Source of the DNA: Mycobacterium sp. D16Q13
GTDB lineage: Bacteria; Actinomycetota; Actinomycetes; Mycobacteriales; Mycobacteriaceae
DNA length: 64,000 bases
Direction of reading: 5' to 3'
NCBI RefSeq assembly: GCF_002013375.1
Contig: NZ_MAEW01000011.1
Span: 186,001-250,000 of the forward strand
The notes beneath the pieces were generated by a model. The model saw only the letters and a list, made by a program, of their open reading frames with translations, searched no databases and was not told the origin of the DNA. Position numbers and translations under genes: made by a program. How positions within the stretch are numbered: the first letter of the stretch is position 1; the number at the start of each line of letters is the position of its first letter. Below, one piece after another: positions 18,016 through 28,854 of the stretch.

Positions 18016-19404
18016 GTGGTGTCAGTCGATACGTCCTTTTCAGGCCTGATTGAAGGCTTCAAGAACTCCGTCTCGAAGGCCCTGAAACCTCCGACCGCAC
18101 CGCCCTCGGTCGCGACGATCCTGCGATCGGTGCTGTGGCCCGTCGCCATCCTGGCGGTCATCCACCGCAGCTACGTGCTGGGCACCAACGGCTACATCAC
18201 CGACGACTTCGGGCCCGTCTACCGCGCCGTCATCGCCTTCAAGCGGCACCTGCCGGTCTACAACGAAAACTTCAGCTACGTCGACCCGCACTACATCTAC
18301 CCACCGGGTGGCACGCTGCTGCTGGCGCCCTTCGGATATCTGCCCGTGGACGCATCGCGGTACTGGTTCATCACCATCAACACCATCGCGATCGTGATCG
18401 CGGCCTACTTCCTGCTGAGGCTGTTCAACCTCACGCTGGCCTCGGTGGCCGCACCGGCGCTGCTGTTGGCCATGTTCTGCACCGAAAGCGTGACCAACAC
18501 CATTGTTTTCACCAACATCAACGGCGTGGTGCTGCTGCTGGAGGTGCTGTTCTTCCGCTGGCTACTGGACGGGAACAAGAACTCCGAATGGCTGGCCGGC
18601 GTCGCGATAGGCCTGACGCTGGTCATCAAACCACTCTTGGCTCCCCTGCTGTTGCTGCCGCTGCTGAACCGGCAGTGGCGGGTTTTCGCGGCCGCCTTCG
18701 GCATCCCCGCCTTCTTCAATCTCGTGGCGATGTTCGGCCCGCACAAGGTGCGGATCGTCGATGGCTGGGACTACTTCCGACGCACCATGAGGTACCTGGG
18801 TGAGACCCGCGACTACTTCAACAGCTCCATCGCCGGCAATGGCGTGTACTACGGGCTCCCCACGCCGCTGATCGACTTCCTGCGCATCGCATTCCTGCTG
18901 ATCGCCCTGGTGAGCGTGTGGCTGCTGTACAAGTACTACCGCCAGCGCGACCCCAGATTCTGGGCATTGACCACCGGCGGTGTGGTGCTGACCGCCTCGT
19001 TCCTGCTCCTGGGGCTGGGACAGGGCTACTACTCGATGGCACTGTTCCCGTTCGTCATGACGATCGTGCTGCCCAACTCGGTGTTGCGGAACTGGCCGGC
19101 CTGGCTGGCGATCTACGGCTTCTTCACCATGGACCGCTGGCTGCTCGTGCACTGGCTGACGACCGGCCGGGCCCTGGAGTACCTGAAGATCACCTACGGA
19201 TGGTGCCTGCTGCTGATCGTCGTGATGATGGTGCTGGTACTCCGGTACCGGGATGCCAAGGCCGCTGGCACACTGGATAACGGGCTAGATCCGGACTGGA
19301 TGACGGCTGGGACAAGCACTAAGGAGTCAGCCACCGATGACGACATCGAACGACCCGAAGGTGAATCTGACCGACGAGCAGTGGCGGGAGCGACTGACTC
19401 CTGA
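18016..19404 (+). CDS. aftC: Alpha-(1->3)-arabinofuranosyltransferase AftC
   Basis: A 462-residue polytopic GT-C glycosyltransferase (GT87/DUF2029) that branches arabinan of arabinogalactan and lipoarabinomannan, using decaprenyl-phosphoryl arabinose outside the membrane. About ten hydrophobic segments are visible. The first extracytoplasmic loop contains ITDDFGPVYRA, where the acidic pair fits the GT-C catalytic position, and HYIYPPGGTLLLAPF follows. The C-terminal tail is hydrophilic. GTG 18016 is used. The last 68 bases overlap msrB in another frame. Positional counterpart of Rv2673. Confidence 0.9.
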   Translation: MVSVDTSFSGLIEGFKNSVSKALKPPTAPPSVATILRSVLWPVAILAVIHRSYVLGTNGYITDDFGPVYRAVIAFKRHLPVYNENFSYVDPHYIYPPGGTLLLAPFGYLPVDASRYWFITINTIAIVIAAYFLLRLFNLTLASVAAPALLLAMFCTESVTNTIVFTNINGVVLLLEVLFFRWLLDGNKNSEWLAGVAIGLTLVIKPLLAPLLLLPLLNRQWRVFAAAFGIPAFFNLVAMFGPHKVRIVDGWDYFRRTMRYLGETRDYFNSSIAGNGVYYGLPTPLIDFLRIAFLLIALVSVWLLYKYYRQRDPRFWALTTGGVVLTASFLLLGLGQGYYSMALFPFVMTIVLPNSVLRNWPAWLAIYGFFTMDRWLLVHWLTTGRALEYLKITYGWCLLLIVVMMVLVLRYRDAKAAGTLDNGLDPDWMTAGTSTKESATDDDIERPEGESDRRAVAGATDS

Positions 19405-19750
19405 GGAGTTCGCGGTGCTGCGCCGCGCGGGTACCGAACGACCGTTCGTCGGTGAGTACACCGACACCAAGACCGAGGGCGTGTACGCCTGCCGGGCGTG
19501 CGGAGCGGAACTGTTCCGCAGCACCGAGAAGTTCGAATCCCATTGCGGCTGGCCGTCGTTCTTCGACCCGGCCGATTCGGATGCGGTGATCCTGAAGCCC
19601 GACAAGTCGCTGGGTATGCGTCGCGTCGAGGTCATCTGCGCTAACTGCCACAGCCACCTGGGGCATGTGTTCGAGGGCGAGGGCTACCCGACGCCCACCG
19701 ATCAGCGCTACTGCATCAACTCGATCTCACTGACGCTGCAGCCGTCCTGA
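19337..19750 (+). CDS. msrB: Peptide-methionine (R)-S-oxide reductase
   Basis: A 137-residue MsrB that reduces methionine-R-sulfoxide in proteins. Zinc ligands Cys52, Cys55, Cys101 and Cys104 (CRAC, CANC) are present. The catalytic Cys126 is in RYCINS, and Cys70 in HCGWPSF is at the usual resolving position. ATG 19337 has AAGGAG 11 bases upstream. It begins inside the aftC coding sequence, so the two are cotranscribed. Confidence 0.96.
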   Translation: MTTSNDPKVNLTDEQWRERLTPEEFAVLRRAGTERPFVGEYTDTKTEGVYACRACGAELFRSTEKFESHCGWPSFFDPADSDAVILKPDKSLGMRRVEVICANCHSHLGHVFEGEGYPTPTDQRYCINSISLTLQPS

Positions 19751-19754
19751 TCTC

Positions 19755-20450
19755 CTAGGGGAGGCGGGCGACGAGCTCCTCGACCGAGACGCGCGGGCCG
19801 GTGAAGAAGGGCGTCTCCTCTCGGACGTGCAACCGCGCCTCGGTGGCACGCAAATCGCGCATCAGGTCGACAATGCGATACAACTCGGGCGCCTCGAACG
19901 CCAGCAGCCACTCGTAGTCGCCGAGGGCGAAAGCGGGCACCGTGTTGGCCCGCACATCCTTGTACGCACGCGCGGCGATGCCGTGATCGGCGAGCATCTT
20001 GCGCCGCTCCTCATCGGGCAGCAGGTACCAATCGTAGGACCGCACAAAGGGATACACACAGATGTAAGCGCCCGGCTCCTCCCCCGCAAGGAATGCCGGG
20101 ATGTGGCTCTTGTTGAACTCGGCCGGCCGGTGCAGGGCCGCATTGCTCCACACCGGGGTGCTTGCCCGGCCCAGCGCGGTGGTGCGACGGAAGTCGCTGT
20201 ACAGCGCCTGCAGCTTCTCGATGGATTCGGCATGCGACCAGATCATGAAGTCGGCATCAGCGCGCAGCCCGGCCACGTCGTAGATGCCGCGCACCACGAC
20301 ACCGTCGTCTTCATGGCGCTTGATCAGGGTGGCCACCTCGTCGGCGGCGGCATCGCGGTCCTCGCCCAGACCCTGGTCGCGCACCTGGAACACCGAGAAC
20401 ATCAGGTAGCGAATGGTGGAGTTGAGGGTGTCGAAATCGAGGCTAGCCAT
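19755..20450 (-). CDS. hemQ: Coproheme decarboxylase (HemQ/ChdC)
   Basis: A 231-residue chlorite-dismutase-fold enzyme that converts coproheme to haem b in the actinobacterial coproporphyrin-dependent pathway. Typical segments are LMFSVFQVR at the N-terminus, [37 protein letters not shown] (the YPF..K/S-x-x-WY region containing the reactive tyrosine) and the final [20 protein letters not shown] 20450 overlaps the end of hemY by eight bases, so it is the third gene of hemE-hemY-hemQ. Counterpart of Rv2676c. Confidence 0.93.
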   Translation of the reverse strand: MASLDFDTLNSTIRYLMFSVFQVRDQGLGEDRDAAADEVATLIKRHEDDGVVVRGIYDVAGLRADADFMIWSHAESIEKLQALYSDFRRTTALGRASTPVWSNAALHRPAEFNKSHIPAFLAGEEPGAYICVYPFVRSYDWYLLPDEERRKMLADHGIAARAYKDVRANTVPAFALGDYEWLLAFEAPELYRIVDLMRDLRATEARLHVREETPFFTGPRVSVEELVARLP

Positions 20451-21831
20451 GTCCCCATCGTGCCACGGTGGCTCGCACCGCTTGAGAGGCGGAGGCCACA
20501 CAAGCCGGCACCCCGATCCCGTTCAGGTACGAGCCTGCCACCGCGATTCCGGGCGGCAACCCGGCACGGATCGCCTCGACCACGTCGGCGTGGCCCGGAC
20601 CGTACTGCGGCATGGCGTCGATCCAACGGGCCAGCGCCGAATTAATCGGCGTGACAGGCGCGCCCAGCACGGTTTCCAGGTCGACAACGGCCCAGTGCCG
20701 CAGTTGATCGTCGCTGGTGGCCCGCGCCACGGTGTCACCGAAGCGTCCGTAGGACAACCGCACCACCTGGGTGCTCCGCCCGCGTAATCCCCACTTGCTG
20801 GTCGAGAACGTTATGGCCTTGGTGTGCAAGGCTTCTCCCGACGCCACCAGCACGCCGGAATTTGCGGGAATCGGGGCGTCGCCGGGCAGTGTCAGCGCGA
20901 CGACCACCGAGGAAGCAACCGGAATGGTCCGCGCCGCCGCCGCCGATTCGGGTGCCACGGCATCCAGAATGCCCGCCGCACGGGGCGCCGGCACCGCGAC
21001 GATGACCGCGTCGAAATGGTCAGCCGTGCTGTCCGCTTGATCCCCGCCGGTGACCGCCCAGCCGTCGCCATCACGCGCGACACCGGTGATCGCGAGCTGC
21101 CGGTGCTCGGCACGGGCGCGGCGCCAGAGTTCCTCCAGCAGCACCGCGTAACCACCGTCGATGGCGCCGAAGATGCCGGTATCCGAGATGGGCGGCAACG
21201 CCTGCCGGGCCGCGGCGAGGAGGCTGCCCGCCCCCTCGTCGAGCGCCCGGGCGATTCCGGGCGCCGCCGTACGCAGACCCGTCGTCGCGGCCGAACCCGC
21301 GTACACGCCGCCGAGCAGCGGGTCGACCAGCCGCGCGACCACCTGCGGACCGAACCGCAGCGAGACCAGGTCCGCGACGGTGGGTTCGGCTCCTATGGTC
21401 CAGTGCATATCGCGCCGCGGCTCGCTCTCAATGCGTGCCACGGTGTCCTCGTCGACAAGTCCGACCACCGACGACGCCGAGGCCGGGATGCCGTTCACGG
21501 TCCGCGTGGGCAGCGGATGCAGACTGCCTCCGGCATAGATGAGTGGCCGCGCGCCCGTGGTGTCGAGCCTGCGGTCCGCCAGCCCCAGTTCGTCCAACAG
21601 GTCCAGCACTTCGGGGCGGCGGGTGATGAAGGCCTCGGCCCCGATGTCGATCCGGTGCTCACCGAGGGTGATCGTGCGGAGGATCCCACCCAGCTGCGCG
21701 GCGGGGTCGTACACGGTGATGTGCACGTCATCACCGAGCGCGCATCGCAACCGGTACGCCGCCGTCAGCCCCGAAATACCGCCCCCCGCAATCGCAATGG
21801 AGGGAGGGGCCGACGGCATCGCTGAGTTCAC
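20443..21831 (-). CDS. hemY: Coproporphyrinogen III oxidase (HemY/CgoX type)
   Basis: A 462-residue FAD protein with the N-terminal dinucleotide-binding motif [15 protein letters not shown] (about residues 13-27), [21 protein letters not shown], and a C-terminal FAD-contact region [21 protein letters not shown]. In actinobacteria this enzyme oxidises coproporphyrinogen III to coproporphyrin III (CgoX); older annotation calls it protoporphyrinogen oxidase. It is coupled by a four-base overlap to hemE and by eight bases to hemQ. Confidence 0.93.
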   Translation of the reverse strand: MNSAMPSAPPSIAIAGGGISGLTAAYRLRCALGDDVHITVYDPAAQLGGILRTITLGEHRIDIGAEAFITRRPEVLDLLDELGLADRRLDTTGARPLIYAGGSLHPLPTRTVNGIPASASSVVGLVDEDTVARIESEPRRDMHWTIGAEPTVADLVSLRFGPQVVARLVDPLLGGVYAGSAATTGLRTAAPGIARALDEGAGSLLAAARQALPPISDTGIFGAIDGGYAVLLEELWRRARAEHRQLAITGVARDGDGWAVTGGDQADSTADHFDAVIVAVPAPRAAGILDAVAPESAAAARTIPVASSVVVALTLPGDAPIPANSGVLVASGEALHTKAITFSTSKWGLRGRSTQVVRLSYGRFGDTVARATSDDQLRHWAVVDLETVLGAPVTPINSALARWIDAMPQYGPGHADVVEAIRAGLPPGIAVAGSYLNGIGVPACVASASQAVRATVARWGHG

Positions 21832-22910
21832 AACGAATGCACCAGCGCCACCGCATCGGTGAGTACCGCCGGGTCGGTATCCGGCAGCACCCCGTGCCCC
21901 AGATTGAAGATATGCCCGGCAGCACCGTGGGCGACGGCCTGGCGCCCCTCGCCCACGATTCGGCGCACCTCACGCTCGACCACCGGCCACCCGGCCAACA
22001 GCACGGCCGGATCGAGGTTGCCCTGCAAGGCTTTTCCGGAGCCAACCCGGCCCGCCGCGACATCCAATGGAGTGCGCCAGTCCACACCGACCACCGTGGC
22101 GCCGGCCTCCCCCATTGCACCCAACAGCTCGGCGGTGCCCACCCCGAAGTGCGTCATGGGCACGCCCGCGTCGGCGAACTCATCGAAAATCCTTGCGCTG
22201 TGCGGCAATACCGCAGCCCGGTAATCTGCCAGCGACAGCGCGCCCGCCCAGGAGTCGAAGAGCTGCAGCGCGTCCACACCGGCATCGAGCTGCGCGCGCA
22301 GGAACGCGATGGTGATATCGGTCAGCGCGGTCATCAGCGCGTGCCAGGTCTGGGGGTCGCCCTGTAGCAGCGCCTTCGTGCGCTGATGGTGGCGGCTCGG
22401 GCCACCCTCGACAAGGTAAGAGGCCAGCGTGAAGGGGGCACCGGCGAAGCCGATCAGCGGAGTGGCGCCCAGCTCGGCAACCAACAGTCGCACGGCATCG
22501 CTGACAGCCTCGACCTGTCCGGGCTCCAGGCGCGGCAGTGCCGCCACATCGGCGGTGGTGCGTACCGGGTTGGCGATCACCGGTCCCACATCGGGAACGA
22601 TGTCCAGATCGATCCCGGCGGCCTTGAGCGGCACCACGATGTCCGAGAACAAGATGGCGGCGTCAACCTGGTGCCGGCGGATCGGCTGCAGCGTGATCTC
22701 GCAAACCAGTTCAGGTTTAAAACAAGCGTCCAGCATGGCGTGGTCGGCGCGTACCGCGCGGTACTCGGGCAGCGAACGCCCGGCCTGCCGCATGAACCAC
22801 ACCGGAGGGCGGCTGGGAACCCTGCCCGCGGCAGCCGCGAGGTAGGGAGAAAGCGGCAGTTCACGACGGGTTTTTGCCTCCGTCGCGCGATCTTCGTTCA
22901 ATCCGGTCAT
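21828..22910 (-). CDS. hemE: Uroporphyrinogen decarboxylase
   Basis: A 360-residue UroD that decarboxylates uroporphyrinogen III to coproporphyrinogen III. Family signatures are [17 protein letters not shown] at the N-terminus, [32 protein letters not shown], and [13 protein letters not shown] near the C-terminus. The frame is open to 23075, but ATG 22910 ([13 protein letters not shown]) gives the family length and keeps the promoter region free; ATG 22928 is an alternative. First gene of the haem operon, divergent from the DUF3000 gene. Confidence 0.95.
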   Translation of the reverse strand: MTGLNEDRATEAKTRRELPLSPYLAAAAGRVPSRPPVWFMRQAGRSLPEYRAVRADHAMLDACFKPELVCEITLQPIRRHQVDAAILFSDIVVPLKAAGIDLDIVPDVGPVIANPVRTTADVAALPRLEPGQVEAVSDAVRLLVAELGATPLIGFAGAPFTLASYLVEGGPSRHHQRTKALLQGDPQTWHALMTALTDITIAFLRAQLDAGVDALQLFDSWAGALSLADYRAAVLPHSARIFDEFADAGVPMTHFGVGTAELLGAMGEAGATVVGVDWRTPLDVAAGRVGSGKALQGNLDPAVLLAGWPVVEREVRRIVGEGRQAVAHGAAGHIFNLGHGVLPDTDPAVLTDAVALVHSL

Positions 22911-22989
22911 CACTGCCCATGCTGCCATGGCAACCTCGTACGGCGCGCCTTCGGGAGCATGTCGGCCCGGCGCGCTAGCGTTCATTGCT

Positions 22990-23571
22990 GTGACGTCTGC
23001 CGAACCAGCCCCGTTCCGCGCGGCGGTCGACGCGATGAACTCCGTGACCGCGCGTCCGGAGATTGAGCTGGGCACTATTCGTCCCCCGCAGCGGCTGGCT
23101 CCGTTCAGCTACGCACTCGGCGCGGAGATCAAGCACCTCGATACCGATCACGTGCCCGAACAATCCGAGGGTGACGCCTTCGGCAGGCTAATCCTGTTGC
23201 ACGACCCTGATGGTGATGAGGCGTGGAACGGCACGATGCGACTGGTCGCCTATATCCAGGCCGATCTGGATGCCTCCGAGGCCGTCGATCCGTTGCTGCC
23301 GGAAGTTGCGTGGAGCTGGCTCGTGGACGCGTTGAACACGCGCACCGCGGACGTGACGGCGTTGGGCGGAACTGTGACCGCAACCACCTCCGTCCGCTAC
23401 GGCGATATCGCCGGTCCGGGACGTGCTCACCAGTTGGAGCTGCGGGCGTCCTGGACCGCCACCGGTACCGACATCGGGACCCACGTCGAGGCGTTCTGCG
23501 AGGTACTGGAGCATGCGGCTGGCCTGCCACCGGTGGGTGTGACCGATCTGGGGTCGCGCCACCGCGCCTAG
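22990..23571 (+). CDS. DUF3000 domain-containing protein
   Basis: A 193-residue actinobacterial conserved protein of unknown function, counterpart of Rv2680. GTG 22990 (MTSAEPAPF) is chosen because the frame upstream of it runs into the hemE promoter region. Characteristic segments: [23 protein letters not shown] and [19 protein letters not shown]. No signal peptide or membrane segment. It precedes an RNase D-like gene with a 22-base gap and probably shares its transcript. Confidence 0.83.
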   Translation: MTSAEPAPFRAAVDAMNSVTARPEIELGTIRPPQRLAPFSYALGAEIKHLDTDHVPEQSEGDAFGRLILLHDPDGDEAWNGTMRLVAYIQADLDASEAVDPLLPEVAWSWLVDALNTRTADVTALGGTVTATTSVRYGDIAGPGRAHQLELRASWTATGTDIGTHVEAFCEVLEHAAGLPPVGVTDLGSRHRA

Positions 23572-23593
23572 GGCCTACGCTGCTGATTCAGAT

Positions 23594-24796
23594 ATGGACA
23601 ACGACTCCGAGCTTCCCGAACCGACTCCGCTGCTTCGCCCCGCCGAAGGGGTGCCGCCACTCACCGCCTCGACGGATGAGATCCGCATGGCCGCAGAACG
23701 TTTGGCGTCCGGAACCGGCGCCTTCGCCGTCGACGCCGAGCGTGCCTCCGGATTCCGGTACTCCAACCGGGCCTACCTGATCCAGATCCGCAGACGCGGC
23801 GCGGGAACGGTGCTGCTGGACCCGACTAATGTTCCGGACGCCCTGGGACCGATCGTCGAGGTGCTGGGCGCCGACGAATGGATCTTGCACGCCGCCGACC
23901 AGGATCTGCCGTGCCTGGCCGAAGTGGAGATGAGACCGCCGTCGCTCTACGACACCGAACTGGCCGGGCGCCTCGCCGGTTTCGAGAAGGTAAACCTGGC
24001 GGCGATGGTGCATCGACTGCTTGGCCTGGGCCTTGCCAAGGGACATGGCGCCGCCGACTGGTCCAAACGTCCCCTGCCGGACGACTGGCTCAACTACGCG
24101 GCGCTGGACGTCGAGGTGCTCATCGAACTGCGCGAGAAGATCGCCAAAGTTCTCGACGAGCAAGGCAAGACCGAATGGGCCCGGCAGGAGTTCGAATACC
24201 TTGCGCACGTGCCTGCCTCGGCCACCCGACGGGACAACTGGCGCCGCACCTCTGGAATCCACAAGGTGCGCAAGCCCGGACAGTTGGCGGCCGTCCGCGA
24301 ATTATGGCTCAGCCGTGATGAACTGGCGCGCGCACGAGACGTAGCCCCCGGCCGGACGCTACCCGATTCAGCGATCGTCGAAGCGGCGATGGCCGACCCG
24401 AAGACGCGCAACGAGCTGATCGCCCTCCCGGTCTTCGGCGGTCCCCGGCAGAAACAGCAGGCCGATCGGTGGCTCACGGCGCTGGCGAAAGCCCGCGACG
24501 CAGCCACCCCTCCGCCGGTCAATGAACCCACCATCGGGCCACCGCCAGTGTCGCGATGGTCCCGACGCAAACCCGAGGCCTACGCGCGCCTGGAGGCCGC
24601 ACGCACGGTCCTGTCGGCGCTCTCCGAGCAGATCTCGGTACCCGTGGAGAACATTGTCACCCCGGAGATCGTGCGGCGGCTGTGCTGGGACTGGGACGGA
24701 AACGGGGACGTCGAGGAGCTACTCGCCAGCCACGGCGCGCGCCCATGGCAACGGGAACTGACGGTGCCGATCCTCACCGAGGCGCTGACCGACTAG
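23594..24796 (+). CDS. HRDC-domain ribonuclease D-like 3'-5' exonuclease
   Basis: A 400-residue protein of the DEDDy exonuclease family. The first metal motif is VDAERASGFRYSNRAYLIQI, the second lies in LHAADQDLPCL, and the third is YAALDVEVL, supplying the acidic residues and tyrosine. An HRDC-type helical domain follows (KPGQLAAVRELWLSRDELARARD through WLTALAKAR), then a C-terminal helical tail. It trims stable RNA 3' ends in characterised relatives. Counterpart of Rv2681. Confidence 0.9.
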   Translation: MDNDSELPEPTPLLRPAEGVPPLTASTDEIRMAAERLASGTGAFAVDAERASGFRYSNRAYLIQIRRRGAGTVLLDPTNVPDALGPIVEVLGADEWILHAADQDLPCLAEVEMRPPSLYDTELAGRLAGFEKVNLAAMVHRLLGLGLAKGHGAADWSKRPLPDDWLNYAALDVEVLIELREKIAKVLDEQGKTEWARQEFEYLAHVPASATRRDNWRRTSGIHKVRKPGQLAAVRELWLSRDELARARDVAPGRTLPDSAIVEAAMADPKTRNELIALPVFGGPRQKQQADRWLTALAKARDAATPPPVNEPTIGPPPVSRWSRRKPEAYARLEAARTVLSALSEQISVPVENIVTPEIVRRLCWDWDGNGDVEELLASHGARPWQRELTVPILTEALTD

Positions 24797-24864
24797 CCGG
24801 GGCGAACTCGCCGGCCGGCGAAATTGAGTTGCACGGCCGCGCAGGACGCGCTCTGCTGATCTCC

Positions 24865-25524
24865 ATGGCGACCCTTGAACCCATCGATGTGCAACAGTGG
24901 CCACGCAGTGAATGGTTCGCGCACTATCTCGACCGCTGCCCCACCTACTACTCGATGACGGTCGATCTGGACGTCACCGACCTCCTCCGGGCAATTCGCG
25001 CATCCAGCCGCAAGACATATCCGACACAGATTTGGGCATTGGCGACCGTCGTGAATCGTTATCCGGAATTCCGCATGGCCCTTGACGATCAAGGAAATCC
25101 GGGAATCTGGGACACCGTGGACCCGGCGTTCACCGTGTTCAATACCGACCGTGAGACCTTCGCGGGTATCAGCGCCAATTACAGCACCGACTTCGACGAG
25201 TTCCACACCGAAGTGGTCGACCTGCTGGCCGAATATCGGCACTCCTCAACACTTTTCCCACAAGGATTGCCCCGGCCCCGGAATGTGTTCGATATCTCCA
25301 GCATCCCGTGGACGAGCTTTTCCGGCTTCACGCTGACCATCGCCCCCGGCTGGGAACATCTGTCCCCCATCTTCACCGTCGGCAAGTTCCATGAGCAGGA
25401 CGGCCAAACCATCATGCCGCTGGCGATGCAGATTCACCATGCGGCGGCCGACGGGTACCACAGCGCGCGCCTCGTAGAAGAGCTACGCGAGATCCTCGCC
25501 ACTCCGGACTGGGTACGGGGTTAG
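24865..25524 (+). CDS. cat: Type A chloramphenicol acetyltransferase family protein
   Basis: A 219-residue CAT-fold protein. The catalytic signature [17 protein letters not shown] (His-x-x-x-Asp-Gly) sits near the C-terminus as in classical trimeric CATs, and early segments [17 protein letters not shown] and PEFRMALD match the family. ATG 24865 is chosen; the frame extends upstream only through the end of the RNase D gene. It would acetylate chloramphenicol or a related hydroxyl. It lies between the Rv2681 and dxs counterparts, where M. tuberculosis has no gene as far as I recall. Stops of cat and dxs overlap by four bases. Resistance is inferred, not shown. Confidence 0.86.
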   Translation: MATLEPIDVQQWPRSEWFAHYLDRCPTYYSMTVDLDVTDLLRAIRASSRKTYPTQIWALATVVNRYPEFRMALDDQGNPGIWDTVDPAFTVFNTDRETFAGISANYSTDFDEFHTEVVDLLAEYRHSSTLFPQGLPRPRNVFDISSIPWTSFSGFTLTIAPGWEHLSPIFTVGKFHEQDGQTIMPLAMQIHHAAADGYHSARLVEELREILATPDWVRG

Positions 25525-27434
25525 TCCACCTGTTCGGAAACCGGACTGTCGGCGGCTTCGCGGCTCATCGCGGCCACCCAACCGGTGATCTTGCGGGCGA
25601 TGTGCTGATCGGTCAAACCGAGCTGCTCAAGAACCTGCCCCCGCGACGCGTGGTCCAGGAACTGTTGTGGCACACCGATATCCCGGCTAGGAATGTCCAC
25701 ATCGGCATCCTGCATCGCCGCGGTCACCGCACTGCCGGCACCGCCGTGTACGCCGCTGTCCTCCAGAGTTACCACCAGGCGATGCTGGCGAGCCAGCTCG
25801 ATCACATGGTCGGGTACGGGTAGCACCCAGCGCGGGTCGACGACGGTCACGCCAATCCCCTGCTTGCCGAGCCTCTCGGCCGTCGCCAACGCCGTCGACG
25901 CGAACGAGCCGACCGCCACCAACAACACGTCGGCATGCAATCCACTGAGCGGCCGCGCCAATATGTCGACGCCGTCGCGCCGCTCGACCGCCGGGATATC
26001 CTCGCCGACTTCACCTTTCGGGAAGCGCAGCGCGGTCGGTCCGTCATCGATCGCCAGGGCCTCGGTCAGCTCCTCACGCAGCCGCGAGGCATCACGCGGC
26101 GCGGCCACCCGCATTCCGGGCACCACGTTCAGGATCGACAGGTCCCACATGCCGTTGTGGCTGGCCCCGTCGCTGCCGGTGATCCCCGCGCGGTCCAGCA
26201 CGAACGTCACCGGAAGCTGGTGCAACGCAACGTCCATCATCACCTGATCGAAGGCACGGTTCAGGAAGGTGGAGTAAATCGCCACCACCGGGTGCAGGCC
26301 GCCCATCGCGAGCCCGGCCGCGGAGGTGACGGCATGCTGCTCGGCGATACCGACGTCGAAAAGCCGATCGGGGAAACGCTCACCGAACTTGCTGAGCCCG
26401 GTCGGACCCGGCATGGCCGCGGTGATCGCCACGATATTGCGGTGCTCGCTGGCCACATCGATCAATGAATCGGAGAACACTGACGTCCAGCCCGGAGCCG
26501 AAACATTGATGGAGCGGCCGGTTTTCGGGTCGATTATGCCGGTGGAATGCATCTGCTCGGCCTCGTCGTCCTCGGCAGGCGCGTACCCCATGCCCTTGCG
26601 GGTAATGACGTGCACGATGACCGGGCCGCCATAGCCGCGGGCGCGGCGCAACGCATCCTCGACCGCATGCTCGTCGTGACCATCAACGGGCCCAACGTAT
26701 TTGATCCCCAGATCGGTGAACATCACCTGCGGAGATACCGCGTCCTTGACCCCCACCTTGAGGCTGTGCATCAACGCGTACGCCAGCGGTCCCACCACCG
26801 GCATGCCGCGCAGCAGCTTCCTGCTCTCGTCAAGCACCTTCTCGTAGGTGGGGGTGAGCCGCAGCCCGGCCAGATGGGAGGCGAGCCCACCGATGGTCGG
26901 CGCGTAGCTTCGCCCGTTGTCGTTGACGACGATGATGATGCGCCGATCGGCGGCGGCGATGTTGTTCAGAGCCTCCCAGCACATGCCGCCGGTGAGCGCG
27001 CCATCGCCGACCACCGCGACGACGTGGCGGCGGCGTTGCCCGGTCAGCTCGAATGCCTTCGCGAGTCCATCCGCGTAGGAAAGCGCCGTCGACGCGTGAC
27101 TGGATTCCACCCAATCGTGTTCGCTCTCGGCCCGGCACGGGTACCCGGACAGGCCGTCCTTCTGACGCAGCGTGTCAAAGTCTCCGGAACGTCCGGTCAG
27201 GATCTTGTGCACATACGCCTGATGCCCGGTGTCGAAGATGATCGGGTCATACGGGGACTCGAACACACGATGGAGGGCCAGCGTCAACTCGACGACACCC
27301 AGGTTGGGCCCCAGGTGGCCGCCGGTCGCGGCGACCTTATGGATCAGGAACTCGCGAATCTCGTCGGCGAGCAAGTCCAGCTCTCGCTTCGAGAGACCCT
27401 GCAGGTCACCCGGCCCTCTGATGTCGTCAAGCAT
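25521..27434 (-). CDS. dxs: 1-deoxy-D-xylulose-5-phosphate synthase
   Basis: A 637-residue thiamine-diphosphate enzyme that condenses pyruvate and glyceraldehyde 3-phosphate in the first step of the MEP isoprenoid pathway. Visible landmarks: [19 protein letters not shown], the ThDP/metal motif [16 protein letters not shown] (about residues 144-159), the pyrimidine-binding domain with [11 protein letters not shown], and the C-terminal transketolase domain. Full family length. Counterpart of Rv2682c. Confidence 0.97.
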   Translation of the reverse strand: MLDDIRGPGDLQGLSKRELDLLADEIREFLIHKVAATGGHLGPNLGVVELTLALHRVFESPYDPIIFDTGHQAYVHKILTGRSGDFDTLRQKDGLSGYPCRAESEHDWVESSHASTALSYADGLAKAFELTGQRRRHVVAVVGDGALTGGMCWEALNNIAAADRRIIIVVNDNGRSYAPTIGGLASHLAGLRLTPTYEKVLDESRKLLRGMPVVGPLAYALMHSLKVGVKDAVSPQVMFTDLGIKYVGPVDGHDEHAVEDALRRARGYGGPVIVHVITRKGMGYAPAEDDEAEQMHSTGIIDPKTGRSINVSAPGWTSVFSDSLIDVASEHRNIVAITAAMPGPTGLSKFGERFPDRLFDVGIAEQHAVTSAAGLAMGGLHPVVAIYSTFLNRAFDQVMMDVALHQLPVTFVLDRAGITGSDGASHNGMWDLSILNVVPGMRVAAPRDASRLREELTEALAIDDGPTALRFPKGEVGEDIPAVERRDGVDILARPLSGLHADVLLVAVGSFASTALATAERLGKQGIGVTVVDPRWVLPVPDHVIELARQHRLVVTLEDSGVHGGAGSAVTAAMQDADVDIPSRDIGVPQQFLDHASRGQVLEQLGLTDQHIARKITGWVAAMSREAADSPVSEQVD

Positions 27435-27455
27435 CAGGTCAGTCTACGCAGCGAT

Positions 27456-28754
27456 TCAGATTCGGTCGCTTGGAGCGGAGCCAAAAACATCAGGCACTCC
27501 ATCGTGGTCGGCATCGAGGGTCTCCTTGGCCTCGATGCGCCGATATGTCCGGTTGCGCAGCCTCAACACGACCGAAGCCACGGCCGCCGATGTCAGCGAT
27601 CCGGCGAGCACACCGACCTTGACGTGCTCGGCGGCCGACCCGGCACCGAACGCCAATTCGCCGATGAGCAGCGACACCGTGAAGCCGATCCCGGCGAGCA
27701 GCGCCACGCCGACGATATCCAGCCAGCTCAGATCGTCATCGAGACTGGCCCGCGTGAACCGCGCCAACAGATACGTCGTCAGGAAAATCCCTATCGGCTT
27801 GCCCACCAGCAGGCCCAGGACCACACCCAATGCCACCGGATCCAGCAGCGCCTGCCAGAGCCCGGAGAACCCGCCGAGGGTGACACCCGCCGCGAAGAAC
27901 GCGAATACAGGCACCGCGACACCCGCAGACAACGGTCGCAGCCGGTGTTCGAATCGCTCGGCCATACCGTGCACATCGGTACGTCCGTCCCTCCTCAATA
28001 CCGGGACGGTGAATCCGAGCAGCACGCCCGCCACGGTGGCGTGCACACCCGAGGCGTGCACCAGCGCCCACGCGGACAGTGCCAGCGGCAGCAGCAGCCA
28101 CCATTCCCGGCGGCGATGCTGCACCGCCAGCGCGAACAGCGCGAGGGGAACGAGCGCGAGGCCCAACGGCCCCCAATGCAGCTCATCGGTATAGAAGACC
28201 GCGATCACGATGACAGCGAGCAGATCGTCCACCACCGCCAGGGTCAGCAGAAAGGTGCGCAGCGCGGATGGCAGATGCGTTGAAATCACGGCGAGCACGG
28301 CGAGCGCGAAGGCGATATCGGTGGCGGTGGGGATCGCCCAGCCACGCATCGCTTCGCCGCCACCGGAGGCGTTCACCGCCAGATAGATGGCGGCCGGAAC
28401 CAGCATGCCGCCGATCGCAGCGACAATCGGCAACGCGGCGCGACCCGGGTCCCGCAGATCCCCCGCCACGAATTCGCGCTTGAGTTCCACACCGACAACG
28501 AAGAAGAAGATCGCGAGCAGCCCATCGGTCGCCCAGCCCGCGAGAGTCAGGTTCAGGTGCAGCCGCTCCGGACCGACGGTGATGGCACCCAGCCGGTAGT
28601 ACCACGAGCTCCAGGGAGAGTTCGCCCAGAGCAACGCGGTCAGCGCCGCCAACACCAGCAGCACGCCGCCGACGGTTTCTTTGCGCAAAATCCCAGCGAC
28701 GCGCGACGACTCCGCCCACGTTCCGCGGGTAAAGACGCGTTGACTCAGGCGCAT
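27456..28754 (-). CDS. nhaA: Na+/H+ antiporter NhaA
   Basis: A 432-residue membrane protein with about eleven or twelve hydrophobic segments. NhaA hallmarks include the early [28 protein letters not shown], and [17 protein letters not shown], which holds the tandem Asp pair used for ion binding. ATG 28754 ([11 protein letters not shown]) is chosen over the longer frame to 28811. A charged C-terminal tail ([18 protein letters not shown]) follows the last helix. It is not part of the M. tuberculosis order here as I recall it. It follows the RNA methyltransferase gene on the same strand after a 100-base gap. Confidence 0.93.
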   Translation of the reverse strand: MRLSQRVFTRGTWAESSRVAGILRKETVGGVLLVLAALTALLWANSPWSSWYYRLGAITVGPERLHLNLTLAGWATDGLLAIFFFVVGVELKREFVAGDLRDPGRAALPIVAAIGGMLVPAAIYLAVNASGGGEAMRGWAIPTATDIAFALAVLAVISTHLPSALRTFLLTLAVVDDLLAVIVIAVFYTDELHWGPLGLALVPLALFALAVQHRRREWWLLLPLALSAWALVHASGVHATVAGVLLGFTVPVLRRDGRTDVHGMAERFEHRLRPLSAGVAVPVFAFFAAGVTLGGFSGLWQALLDPVALGVVLGLLVGKPIGIFLTTYLLARFTRASLDDDLSWLDIVGVALLAGIGFTVSLLIGELAFGAGSAAEHVKVGVLAGSLTSAAVASVVLRLRNRTYRRIEAKETLDADHDGVPDVFGSAPSDRI

Positions 28755-28854
28755 GGGTCGGTGTCCGTTCTGCTGGCAGGGCAAAGTACCGCCGACCAGA
28801 CTTCCCGGCACACCCGAGGAGTTACTTTATAAGATCTTTACGCCGGGCGCCGTC

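Noticed and set aside
16428..18161. 577-codon open frame on the - strand
   Set aside because: It is antisense to the lipoprotein hydrolase and the start of aftC, both of which have clear domains; no supported start or motif.
24797..24864. WhiB7-type promoter before cat
   Set aside because: An AT-rich patch (GAAATTGAGTTGCA) is present but there is no convincing -35/-10 pair at normal spacing.
26547..28283. 578-codon open frame on the + strand
   Set aside because: It runs antisense to dxs and nhaA, lacks family-like sequence, and is rich in Arg/Gln/His as expected for the shadow of a high-GC gene.
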